Shown here one piece after another: positions 51,402 to 59,230 of a stretch of DNA of 64,000 bases. The notes under the pieces were generated by a model. That model did no database searches and was not told the DNA's origin. It was given only the letters and a program-made list of their open reading frames with translations. The DNA is taken from positions 1-64,000 of the forward strand of contig JAQBPN010000092.1 in the NCBI GenBank assembly GCA_028287505.1, read 5' to 3'. The DNA is from Fibrobacterota bacterium. GTDB taxonomy: Bacteria; Fibrobacterota; Fibrobacteria; UBA11236. A program made the position numbers and the translations under genes. The first letter of the stretch is position 1. Each line of letters starts with the position of its first letter.

Positions 51402-52397
51402 CTAAAGGTCCTTCAGGATTTCCCGCTTCTTGGCGTCGAACTCGGATTCGGAAATCAGCTTCTCGTCGAGCAGGCTTTTCAGCTTGCGCAAGCGGGACAA
51501 CGATCCTTCGGAAGCGTCCGGCGCGGCCGCGTCGGAAGCCAGCATGCGGCCCAGTCCCGCGCCCGTACCGGCTCCCAACAGCACGCCCGCGGCCCCGCCT
51601 TCGTTGCGCGCCGCGTCCCGCATGGCCATGAGCTTCTGCAATTCCCCGTAGGAAATCCCCAGCTTGTCAGCCGCGTGCCGATCGGCCAGCTTATCGGATA
51701 TCTGCCCGATGCGTTGCTTGGTGCCTTCGTCGAAGTCCGTGCCCTCGATGCGGAAATCCGTGACCGCGAACCCGAGCTTGGCGAAGTCCGCGCCCAGGCG
51801 TTGCAGGGCCCCGGACGCAATCTCATGGCGGCGGGAATCGATTTCGATATAGGCGAGCTTCTTCTCCGCCAAATAGTCGCTGATGATCGGGACCAGCAGG
51901 CTGATGAGCGCTTCGCGCAGATCCGAGACCAGGTAGCGGTCCCGGGCTCCGACGATGTTCAGGAAGAATTTTTCCGGTTCGACTATCTGGCAGGCGAAAT
52001 TGCCGAATGCCTTGAGCGCCACCGGGAACCCGAATTCGGGATCCTCATACTTGATGGGCGAAACCGTGCCCCATTTCTGGTTCAGGATGCGGGTCTTGCG
52101 GAAAAAATACAGGCCGGCCTTGTGCTCGCTCTCGAAGGATTGCATGGCCTTGGTCAGGGTGGTCCAGAAGGGGATGTTGGCCGTGGCCAGATCGATCATG
52201 CCCTCCCGGTCCAGCACGTTGCGGATCTTGCCTTCGTAAACGAAGATGCATCCCTGGCCGGGATTGGCGATGAGCTTGGAGGCATTCTTGATTTCGTCGC
52301 CGTCCTCGGACCACCGGCGGAAGAGTTCATCCTCGCCGGGGTTTTCCCATTCGATGACGGAGCGGAGTTGTCTGCGGATAGGATCGAACAAACCCAT
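51402..52397 (-). CDS. SPFH-domain protein (YdjI/virion-core-like) with SHOCT tail
   Basis: A 331-residue protein. ATG at 52397 follows AAGGTG; a GTG at 52406 lies too close to that site. Residues about 30-215 form an SPFH domain of the type named virion core protein: VIEWENPGEDELFRRW, NPGQGCIFVYEGKI, YFFRKTRILNQKWGT and TDFRIEGTDFDE. A Gly/Ala-rich segment (GGAAGVLLGAGTGAG) may touch a membrane, and a short SHOCT helix pair ends it (LKSLLDEKLISESEFDAKKREIL). SPFH proteins assemble into membrane-associated rings; the role here is unknown. It lies upstream of the zinc-ribbon gene on the same strand. Confidence 0.85.
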   Translation of the reverse strand: MGLFDPIRRQLRSVIEWENPGEDELFRRWSEDGDEIKNASKLIANPGQGCIFVYEGKIRNVLDREGMIDLATANIPFWTTLTKAMQSFESEHKAGLYFFRKTRILNQKWGTVSPIKYEDPEFGFPVALKAFGNFACQIVEPEKFFLNIVGARDRYLVSDLREALISLLVPIISDYLAEKKLAYIEIDSRRHEIASGALQRLGADFAKLGFAVTDFRIEGTDFDEGTKQRIGQISDKLADRHAADKLGISYGELQKLMAMRDAARNEGGAAGVLLGAGTGAGLGRMLASDAAAPDASEGSLSRLRKLKSLLDEKLISESEFDAKKREILKDL

Positions 52398-52499
52398 GGC
52401 GGCCACCTTCCTTCGAAAACCGTCCGCTTAGTATATCACAAGGGCCGGGCGCTTGGAAGCGGAGCCGGAGGCCGTGGCCTCCGCCTCTTCGGCGTTTCT

Positions 52500-53729
52500 T
52501 CAGGGAACCGGCATTTTCAGGGTCTGGGAGAATCCGCCGCCTACTTTCAGGCGGCAGAAGTAAAGGCCTTGGGAAAGGCTTTTCGCGTCCAACCGGACGG
52601 AATGGCTTCCCGGGGACTGGAATTCCCCGACCAAAGTGCGGACCTTTCGGCCGCGGGAATCGAAAACCGCCAGGGAGACGAAACCCCGCCCGGACACGGA
52701 GTAGGAGATGTCCATGGCCGAACCGACCGGATGCAGACGGTTGCCGCCCGCATAGGCAGGCTTGCCCGGGAGGACTCCGGTCCCCAAGCCGGAAGTGGCT
52801 AGATAGACCCCGTCCTTGCCGGTGAACCACATCATGAATCCCGGACCCGATTTGATCACCGAGGGCGAGCCCCCTTCCAGGAGCGAGCCCATCGGGCCCT
52901 TGCCTTCCACCTTGGTCCAGGCGAGGCCATCGGGGGATGTCGCGTATCCGATGCGGCTCGAATCCAAATCGTCGTACCCTACGTAGAACATATGGAATCC
53001 GTCTCCATCCTTGACCACGGAAGGAAACGCCGTTCCATGGCTATCGAACTTTCCGGATGCTCCGGAGCCCAGCATGTTCCCCCCTGCCGCGGGACCGGCT
53101 ACATTCGTCCAGGCCCGCCCGTCCGGCGAAGTGGCATACCCGATGGCGAAATGGAAGGCGGAGCCGGCTAAGGTCAGGCGAGAGTACCACATGCGATAGG
53201 TGGAGCCGTCCTTGACTACGGTGGGTGTGGTCAAAGCCAAGGCCGCGGATCCGTCCATGGTGCGATCATAGACGCTTTTGCCCGTGCCCGCGCCGTCCAC
53301 CTTGGTCCATTCCTCTCCGTCCAAAGACCAGGCATAGCCGATGTTCCCGATTTGCGGACCGTTGCCCCAGTACCACATCCGCAAGGTGTCCCCGTCCTGG
53401 ACGACGGCGGGCTGCCCCAGCTTCTTCTTGGAATCGAAGCGCGTCCCGTCCGTCGCGGGAAGCATTGCCAGGGAGTCACCGAGTTCCCAGGTGACGCCAT
53501 CCGCGGAAACGGCATATCCGATGTTCTCGGTGGTATCGCCGTTCCGCCGGGTGTACCACATTTTATAGCCGGGCGCGGCCTTGATCACCATGGGCCCATA
53601 GATGTCAGGCGTGGCGGGATCCTGTTCCGTCCCGAAAACGGGCCCTTCGGTGACATCCCAATCCACTTGGGCGAAACCCTGGGCGCAAAACACCATCATC
53701 AATGCGGCAATGCCTGGACACTTATTCAT
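52500..53729 (-). CDS. Exported five-bladed propeller protein (GH43/68-like fold) with sorting tail
   Basis: A 409-residue exported protein. ATG at 53729 follows GGGGTAGG and begins a signal peptide ending GFAQ. The core repeats blades of the type seen in family 43/62/68 glycosidases: YKMWYTRRNGDTTENIGYAVSADGVTW, LRMWYWGNGPQIGNIGYAWS, YRMWYSRLT, FHMFYVGYDDLDSSRIGYATS, FMMWFTGKDG. A catalytic triad could not be assigned, so binding rather than cleavage is possible. The C-terminal 80 residues are a sorting tail ending GLYFCRLKVGGGFSQTLKM. Surface or secreted location is likely. Confidence 0.85.
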   Translation of the reverse strand: MNKCPGIAALMMVFCAQGFAQVDWDVTEGPVFGTEQDPATPDIYGPMVIKAAPGYKMWYTRRNGDTTENIGYAVSADGVTWELGDSLAMLPATDGTRFDSKKKLGQPAVVQDGDTLRMWYWGNGPQIGNIGYAWSLDGEEWTKVDGAGTGKSVYDRTMDGSAALALTTPTVVKDGSTYRMWYSRLTLAGSAFHFAIGYATSPDGRAWTNVAGPAAGGNMLGSGASGKFDSHGTAFPSVVKDGDGFHMFYVGYDDLDSSRIGYATSPDGLAWTKVEGKGPMGSLLEGGSPSVIKSGPGFMMWFTGKDGVYLATSGLGTGVLPGKPAYAGGNRLHPVGSAMDISYSVSGRGFVSLAVFDSRGRKVRTLVGEFQSPGSHSVRLDAKSLSQGLYFCRLKVGGGFSQTLKMPVP

Positions 53730-53872
53730 CGCGAACCTACCCCTTTGAAATTGATAGGAAAGTATTCCGCTAATCACACGGCGATTGCAACCGGGATTTG
53801 ACCTTTATTTAATGCCGAAAAGCTATTTTGGGGCCGGCCCGGGTCTTCGGGCCGACACGGAGGGCGATCAGC

Positions 53873-54817
53873 ATGGGCGGAAAACGGCAAACCATTTTGG
53901 GGGCGAACGGAACCATCGGCGCGCCCCTGGCCCGGGAACTCAAGGCTTATACGGATACCATCCGCCTGGTCAGCCGCAATCCCCGCAAGGTCAACGATTC
54001 CGATGAGCTGTTCCCGGCCGATCTGTCCCAGCCGGAACAAGTCGAAAAAGCCGTGGCCGGATCCGATATCGTCTACCTGTTGGTGGGGTTCGACTACAAC
54101 CTCAAGGTCTGGCGGGAACGCTGGCCCAAACTGATGCGCGCCACCCTGGACGCTTGCGCCAGGCACAAGGCCAAGCTGGTCTTTTTCGACAACGTGTACA
54201 TGTACTCCAAGGACGCCATCCCGCACATGACGGAAGCATCCCCTCCGGATCCTCCCAGCAAAAAAGGCGCGGTGCGGCGGGAAATCGCGGAGATGGTGAT
54301 GCAGGCCGCCAAGTCCGGGAGCGTGCAGGCCATGATCGCCCGCTCGGCGGATTTCTACGGGCCGGACAATGCGAAAAGCCTGCTCACGGAAGTGGTCTCC
54401 AACAATCTGAAAAAAGGCAAGAAGGCGAACTGGGTGATGGACGCGGACAAAAAGCATTCCTTCACGTTCACCCCCGATGCCGCCAAAGCCACGGCCTTGT
54501 TGGGTAACACGGAAGATGCCTACAATCAGGTTTGGCATCTGCCCACCGATCCGAATGCCCTGACGGGCCGGGAGATGGTCGCATTATTCGTCAAGGAGAT
54601 GGGCGGACCCGCCGGGGTTTCCGTTCTGCCCATGTGGCTGTTGAAGGTGCTCGGCCTCTTCATGCCCATCATGCGGGAAATGCCGGAAATGATGTACCAG
54701 TATGACAGGGATTACCTGTTCGACTCGGGAAAGTTCGACAAGCGGTTTTCCTTCCGGACCACGCCATACGCCCAAGGCGTCAAGCTGACCGTGGCGGCGG
54801 GCGCAACCAAGCCATAG
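53873..54817 (+). CDS. NAD-dependent epimerase-like Rossmann protein
   Basis: A 314-residue protein of the extended SDR/NmrA type. The start (ATG 53873, GGAGG upstream) gives GGKRQTILGANGTIGAPLARELKAY, an NAD(P)-binding site with GANGTIG. RLVSRNPRKV after strand 2 suggests NADP. DNVYMYSKDAIP supplies the Tyr-x-x-x-Lys-like region but without the classical catalytic pair in the usual spacing, so redox or epimerase activity is unsure. It is convergent with arsM. Confidence 0.82.
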   Translation: MGGKRQTILGANGTIGAPLARELKAYTDTIRLVSRNPRKVNDSDELFPADLSQPEQVEKAVAGSDIVYLLVGFDYNLKVWRERWPKLMRATLDACARHKAKLVFFDNVYMYSKDAIPHMTEASPPDPPSKKGAVRREIAEMVMQAAKSGSVQAMIARSADFYGPDNAKSLLTEVVSNNLKKGKKANWVMDADKKHSFTFTPDAAKATALLGNTEDAYNQVWHLPTDPNALTGREMVALFVKEMGGPAGVSVLPMWLLKVLGLFMPIMREMPEMMYQYDRDYLFDSGKFDKRFSFRTTPYAQGVKLTVAAGATKP

Positions 54818-54895
54818 CCGTTCCCAATCGCGAAAATGCTCCCTGCCGGCCGGCGTCCATTTCATCCGGCTGAGCGATGGGGCGCGGGAAGTCCG

Positions 54896-54946
54896 TCAGC
54901 GGGTGACGTTGACCCGCTGATCGGCTGAATCCGCCTCATTTTTTTT
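54896..54946. terminator. Hairpin between convergent genes, possible two-way terminator
   Basis: TCAGCGGGT (54896-54904) pairs perfectly with ACCCGCTGA (54912-54920) around a 7-nt loop. A run of eight T residues lies 18 bases later (54939-54946), at the 3' end of arsM. It separates the epimerase-like gene and arsM. Confidence 0.5.
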
Positions 54947-55868
54947 ATTCCGGATTGGCTGTCCTTTTCACCAAAGGCTGGCAACAGGCTCCGGAAGCTT
55001 TTCCGTCGGCATCCTTGGGGGCCGGGAGGCAACAAGGCTCGGAAGCATCCGAAACCACATCGGCAGGTTTGGTCCCCTTCACAGTCACGCTCAGGATTCG
55101 CATGCCTGAACGGTCCAGGGAATTCCGTTGCTCGGGAGAAAGGTATGCGGCGAGAAGATCATCGGGAAGGGTGATGGTTTTCTCACGGCTCACTTCGACA
55201 TTCTGGAAACCTGATTGTCGGATGAGGTCCAGATACTCCCTCTTCTGCATGGCTCCGGAAACGCATCCCACATAAAGTTCTGCCGCCTTACGGAGGTCTT
55301 CGGGGAAATCCCCTTCCAGGACAACATCGGAGATTCCAAAACGGCCGCCCGGCTTGAGGACCCGGTGGATTTCGCTGAAAGCCTGACGTTTGTCGGGAAC
55401 CAGGTTGAGCACGCAGTTGCTGATCACGCGATCCATGCCGCCGGCGTCCACGGGGAGTGCTTCGATTTCCCCGAGCCGGAATTCCACGTTCCGATAGCCG
55501 AGCCTGGCCACGTTTTCCCTGGCTTTCCGGATCATGTCCGGCGTCATGTCCACACCTATCACCCGGCCCGTTTCTCCGACTATGCTCCCGGCCACGAATA
55601 CATCGTTTCCGGCCCCGGACCCGAGATCCAGGACGGTCTGTCCGGGTTGGAGATCCGCCGCTTCGGTCGGAATGCCGCATCCAAGTCCCAGGTCGGCATC
55701 GGCCACATATCCTTCAAGCTTGGTATAGTCTTCGCTGAAGTCGACAAAAGAGGACTCCCCGTTGGAGGGACCGCAACAATTCGTCGGCCCGCAGCAGGAG
55801 CCGCCGTCCCTCGCCAACTGTCCATATTTTTCCCTGACGATTTCCTTCAAACTTTCTGCGCTTTCCAT
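54945..55868 (-). CDS. arsM: Arsenite methyltransferase ArsM
   Basis: A 307-residue SAM-dependent methyltransferase that turns arsenite into methylated arsenicals. The SAM site is VLDLGSGAGNDVFVAG. The arsenic-binding cysteines are in GLGCGIP, SNCVLNLVPD and YVGCVSGA, matching the conserved three-cysteine set of ArsM. Extra cysteine pairs occur near the N-terminus (SCCGPTNCCGP) and C-terminus (EPCCLPAP; GACCQPL) and probably bind arsenic too. ATG at 55868 follows AAAGGA. It is the last gene of the arsenic unit, 25 bp after arsR1. Confidence 0.93.
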   Translation of the reverse strand: MESAESLKEIVREKYGQLARDGGSCCGPTNCCGPSNGESSFVDFSEDYTKLEGYVADADLGLGCGIPTEAADLQPGQTVLDLGSGAGNDVFVAGSIVGETGRVIGVDMTPDMIRKARENVARLGYRNVEFRLGEIEALPVDAGGMDRVISNCVLNLVPDKRQAFSEIHRVLKPGGRFGISDVVLEGDFPEDLRKAAELYVGCVSGAMQKREYLDLIRQSGFQNVEVSREKTITLPDDLLAAYLSPEQRNSLDRSGMRILSVTVKGTKPADVVSDASEPCCLPAPKDADGKASGACCQPLVKRTANPE

Positions 55869-55893
55869 TTCGGATTCCTTTCGATGCGGATAT

Positions 55894-56226
55894 TCAGCAA
55901 CATTTTTTCCTGGCGATGTCCAAATCCTGGACCATGGCCTGGAGTGCCGCCCAGGCCTCATTCAGGACGTCCCAGTCGATGCAATAGCAGGACTTGGTTC
56001 CTTCCACCTCTCCGGTGATTATCCCCGCCGCTTTCATTTCTTTCAGATGCTGGGAAACCGTCGATTGGGCCAGCGGAAGGACTTCCACGATCTCGCCGCA
56101 GATGCATACGCCCTTTTTGGCGAGGACTTTCAATATCGCCACCCGGGCCGGATGCGAGAGGACTTTGGCGAAGTCCGCTACGAGCTGGTCTTTCCGGGCA
56201 AATTCGGATTTCTTGTTCAGTGCCAT
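55894..56226 (-). CDS. arsR: ArsR-family arsenic repressor 1
   Basis: A 110-residue winged-helix repressor. KVLSHPARVAILKVL is the usual ArsR opening; KGVCICGEIVEVLPLAQSTVSQHLKEM holds the recognition helix preceded by the two arsenite-binding cysteines (CIC), and a third pair, CC, ends the protein. It should leave its operator (56236-56263) when arsenite binds. It lies between the channel-reductase fusion and arsM, with its own promoter. Confidence 0.93.
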   Translation of the reverse strand: MALNKKSEFARKDQLVADFAKVLSHPARVAILKVLAKKGVCICGEIVEVLPLAQSTVSQHLKEMKAAGIITGEVEGTKSCYCIDWDVLNEAWAALQAMVQDLDIARKKCC

Positions 56227-56235
56227 AACAACAAC

Positions 56236-56263
56236 ATCGTATATCTACGATATAAAGTCAATG
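56236..56263 (-). promoter_or_regulatory. ArsR operator and -35 box upstream of arsR1
   Basis: ATCGTA (56236-56241) and TACGAT (56246-56251) form a perfect 6-4-6 inverted repeat, 9 bp upstream of the arsR1 start, of the kind bound by ArsR dimers. On the reverse strand TTGACT (56256-56261) lies just beyond it, so the operator sits between the -35 box and the expected -10 region. Confidence 0.65.
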
Positions 56264-56325
56264 GAGTTCACAAGAAAAAAGCCCGGTCATTCCGGGCCAT
56301 CATGAAATTCCTCCAAAACGGAATC

Positions 56326-57465
56326 CTAGACGGATTGCAGAAGATCGCTGATCTTGGATTTGATCAGGTCCCGCACCTGCCGGAACTCTTCCGGAGGCAT
56401 ATGCTTGGGATCGGGGATCTGCCAATCCACCCGCTGCTTGGCCCTCACGAAAGGGCAGGCATCCCCGCAGCCCATCGTCACCACGGCATCGTATTCGATA
56501 TCGGGGATGTCGTCAAGGGATTTGGATTCATGCTTGGAAAGGTCGTATCCGATTTCACGCATGGATTCGATGGCCTTGGGGTTGACCACGCCCGAGGGCC
56601 TGGAGCCCGCGCTGTAGGTCTCCACCTTGTCCCCGCCGAGTATCCTGGCGAAAGCCTGGGACATTTGGCTTCGGTTCGAGTTTTCGACGCAGACGAAAAG
56701 CAATTTCTTTTTGGAGTCGGCCATGGTTTCCATTCCTTGGGGGTTTGCTTGGGATAGGGCGGGAACAAGCCATTTGAAAATCGCGGTCGCGGCAGCGGCG
56801 CCCGCCAGTTGGGCCACGATAAAGCCCGGCACGTCCGCAAAGCGGATGCCGGCGAATGTATCGCTGGCGGAACGCGCCAGGGTGACCGCCGGATTGGCGA
56901 ATGAAGTGGACGCTGTGAACCAGTAAGCCGCCGTTATATAAGCGCCCACGGCGAAGGGGACGGCCCCGGAACGGCGCCGGGAGCATCCCCATATCACCGA
57001 GAGAAGACCGAAGGTCGCCACGAACTCGCTGAAGAGCTGGCTCATGCCCTGCCGGGGGTGATGGGAGGCGAAGAATACGGGAAGGTCGAACATGACGTTG
57101 GCCGCCGCCACTCCCAGAAAGGCCCCGGCAACCTGCGCGACGATATAGCCGGGCACTTTGCGCCAGGACAGCCCGCCCACGAATGCATCGCACAAGGTCA
57201 CGGCGGGATTGAAATGGGCTCCGGAAACCGGACCGAAGGTCAGGATCAGGGCGATCAAGGCCGCGCCGGTGGCCAGGGAGTTGGCCAGAAGCGCGATGGC
57301 GGTATTCCCCGCGGCCAATCTCTCCCCCATGATTCCCGACCCGATGACGGTTGCCAGGAGAAAACCCGTACCCAGGGTTTCGGCGACCATTGCCTTGATG
57401 GACCCACCATTAGCCATTGGACGAAGTAATTCGGGTTTCACGTCTTGCATAGATCGTTTTTGCAT
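56326..57465 (-). CDS. Aquaglyceroporin-arsenate reductase fusion
   Basis: A 379-residue fusion. Residues about 20-240 form a six-span MIP channel with two NPA loops, HFNPAVTL and FANPAVTLARS. Residues 248-379 are a complete 132-residue thioredoxin-type ArsC: P-loop with the nucleophilic Cys in VCVENSNRSQM (Cys 259), the Cys pair in MGCGDACP, and DIPD. It should reduce arsenate and let the arsenite leave through the joined pore. Such channel-reductase fusions are known in some bacteria. The ArsC part begins at an in-frame ATG (56724) preceded by AAGGA at usable spacing, so free ArsC may also be made. The start (57465) overlaps arsR2 by 28 bp. Confidence 0.93.
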   Translation of the reverse strand: MQKRSMQDVKPELLRPMANGGSIKAMVAETLGTGFLLATVIGSGIMGERLAAGNTAIALLANSLATGAALIALILTFGPVSGAHFNPAVTLCDAFVGGLSWRKVPGYIVAQVAGAFLGVAAANVMFDLPVFFASHHPRQGMSQLFSEFVATFGLLSVIWGCSRRRSGAVPFAVGAYITAAYWFTASTSFANPAVTLARSASDTFAGIRFADVPGFIVAQLAGAAAATAIFKWLVPALSQANPQGMETMADSKKKLLFVCVENSNRSQMSQAFARILGGDKVETYSAGSRPSGVVNPKAIESMREIGYDLSKHESKSLDDIPDIEYDAVVTMGCGDACPFVRAKQRVDWQIPDPKHMPPEEFRQVRDLIKSKISDLLQSV

Positions 57466-57782
57466 ACCGTCTTGAGCTTTTGCCTGTCCGCTATCATTTG
57501 CGGGTCATCGCTCAACCAGAAATGGAGGAGGGGAAGCAGGGAGGCGACCTCGGAAGATTTTGGGTCTTGAACCAAGTGATAGTAAACCCACCGCCCATCC
57601 TTCACAGAGCGAAGGAAACCGGCTTTGACGAGCACGGATAAGTGGTTGGAAATGGTCGGGGTGGAAAAACCGAGGACCTCGGTGATTTCGCAGACGCACA
57701 GGGATTTGACCTGGAGGAGTTTCAGAATCCGGAGCCGGTTTTTGTCCGACAGCGCCTTGAAATTGTTGACCAGGGCTTCCAT
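57438..57782 (-). CDS. arsR: ArsR-family arsenic repressor 2
   Basis: A 114-residue winged-helix repressor: KALSDKNRLRILKLL at the start, then VKSLCVCEITEVLGFSTPTISNHLSVL with the arsenite-binding CVC ahead of the recognition helix, and the wing SVKDGRWVYYHL. Extra cysteines at the C-terminus (VCKNDLC) may add metal ligands. It differs clearly from ArsR1, so it belongs to a second ArsR subtype. It heads the arsenic unit and overlaps the channel fusion by 28 bp. The palindrome TTAGCTAA just upstream (about 57795) is a candidate operator. Confidence 0.93.
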   Translation of the reverse strand: MEALVNNFKALSDKNRLRILKLLQVKSLCVCEITEVLGFSTPTISNHLSVLVKAGFLRSVKDGRWVYYHLVQDPKSSEVASLLPLLHFWLSDDPQMIADRQKLKTVCKNDLCKT

Positions 57783-57904
57783 CCTCCAATCATTTAGCTA
57801 ATGGACGAAATATTTTAAAGAAGGGTTGAGATCCCGAAATCAAAATGAAATACAGCGCATCAATTGGAAAGTAAGAACGATTAAGGAGGATATTTAACCA
57901 TTGC

Positions 57905-59092
57905 TCAAGGAACAACCGTCCGCCGGCTGAGCGTCCGGTTTCCCGTCTTGACCCGGACCCAGTATATTCCGTGCCCAGCCAGGTTCCCGACGACGAATCG
58001 CATCGCATCCGTGCCGGTTTTTTCCGCCACTTTTTTTCCGGAAAGGGTGAAAACCTCCACCGCATGTTCGCCGGGCCCCGTCACGCCCACGCGGAGTTCC
58101 CCCACCCTGGCTTCCGTTTCCAAAACGATCCTTTCCGATCCGGTTTCCGCATGCAAAGCCGACACGGGCGATGTCAGGCAGGATCCTCGGGTGAATTCCC
58201 GTCCGGCCGCCCAGCAAATCCCGAAATGGAGGATGTCCTGCGAAGTCTGGTCTTCGAATTCCCCGAAGCCATGCTCTCCCGCCGGAAAGTAAATCCCCCA
58301 TCCCCAGTTCGTGTAGTAGTACCGGCCTTGTCTGCCTCCCGGCGACGATGCCGGCATCCGTACCGTCCATGTCACCGGATGATCTCCCATGAGCGAAGAT
58401 GGCAGATAGGTCTTCTCATCCACCGTGATTAGCACGTCCACCTTATCCGCCTTGTCCCTTGGATTGAAGGTGAAACTCATCCACTTTTCGCACATGGACC
58501 ACGGTTCAGCCGGCAATACGGCAAGCAGCGAAGCATATTCCTCCTTCTGGGCGCGGACCGTTCCGCCGGTTGGCAGGGTATCGACATGAACCATTGATTT
58601 CGTTACGGACGCCCCCCCGCTGCAGCCGGGATCCCCCCAGCCCGCGAATTTCGTCAAGGCAAGGTTATCGGTGAACCATTTCCACGTATCCGAATGATCC
58701 ATCACACCGTGCAGACCGACCGCGGCGCCTCCCTCCTCCATCCATTGGATAAAGGCCGATTTCGCCGAAGGTGGAAATACCGTCCCGATGCTGCTGGTAT
58801 TGCTGAGCAAGACGACATCGAAACCGCGCAAATACTCCAGGGTGAAACCCGCGGCCGAAGTATCGATGGTAACAGCCAGATTCCAAGCCGCGCCCTTTGA
58901 GTTCAGCAGGCTTTTCACATTTTCAAAACTCTGAGAGTACGGAAAGCCTCCATAGTCGTTCAGGGCCAGGACCTTGGTCCGGATCGGGTTTTGGGCCGCC
59001 ACCGGCTTGAAGCAAATGAGCAGGATGACGAGAATCATCATTGACTGAAATAACGGAAGCGGATGGGACGCCTGATTGAATGAACGCGTCAT
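57905..59092 (-). CDS. Exported ThuA-like protein with sorting tail
   Basis: A 395-residue exported protein. ATG at 59092 (GAGGT upstream) starts a signal peptide (MMILVILLICFKPVAAQ). The ThuA/glutamine-amidotransferase-like domain covers about residues 35-280: KVLALNDYGGFPYSQSFENVK, FDVVLLSNTSSIG, GGAAVGLHGVMDHSD, VTWTVRMPASSPGGRQGRYYYTNWGWG. In ThuA proteins the domain acts on disaccharide keto-sugars, which links it to the DUF1080 proteins of this window. The tail ends GIYWVRVKTGNRTLSRRTVVP, a sorting-type end. A longer reading frame upstream belongs to the opposite strand's regulator and is not part of this gene. Confidence 0.85.
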   Translation of the reverse strand: MTRSFNQASHPLPLFQSMMILVILLICFKPVAAQNPIRTKVLALNDYGGFPYSQSFENVKSLLNSKGAAWNLAVTIDTSAAGFTLEYLRGFDVVLLSNTSSIGTVFPPSAKSAFIQWMEEGGAAVGLHGVMDHSDTWKWFTDNLALTKFAGWGDPGCSGGASVTKSMVHVDTLPTGGTVRAQKEEYASLLAVLPAEPWSMCEKWMSFTFNPRDKADKVDVLITVDEKTYLPSSLMGDHPVTWTVRMPASSPGGRQGRYYYTNWGWGIYFPAGEHGFGEFEDQTSQDILHFGICWAAGREFTRGSCLTSPVSALHAETGSERIVLETEARVGELRVGVTGPGEHAVEVFTLSGKKVAEKTGTDAMRFVVGNLAGHGIYWVRVKTGNRTLSRRTVVP

Positions 59093-59230
59093 GGGTACCT
59101 CGAATTTGGATTCGTCGTGGCGGGCGGAGCGGAGTATGAAAGTCAAATTACATCGGGGGACAACTGCGTAAATGTACTTTCGATGCTTTATTGTGTAATA
59201 AATCAGCCCCTTCTTCCTAGATTTCTCCCC

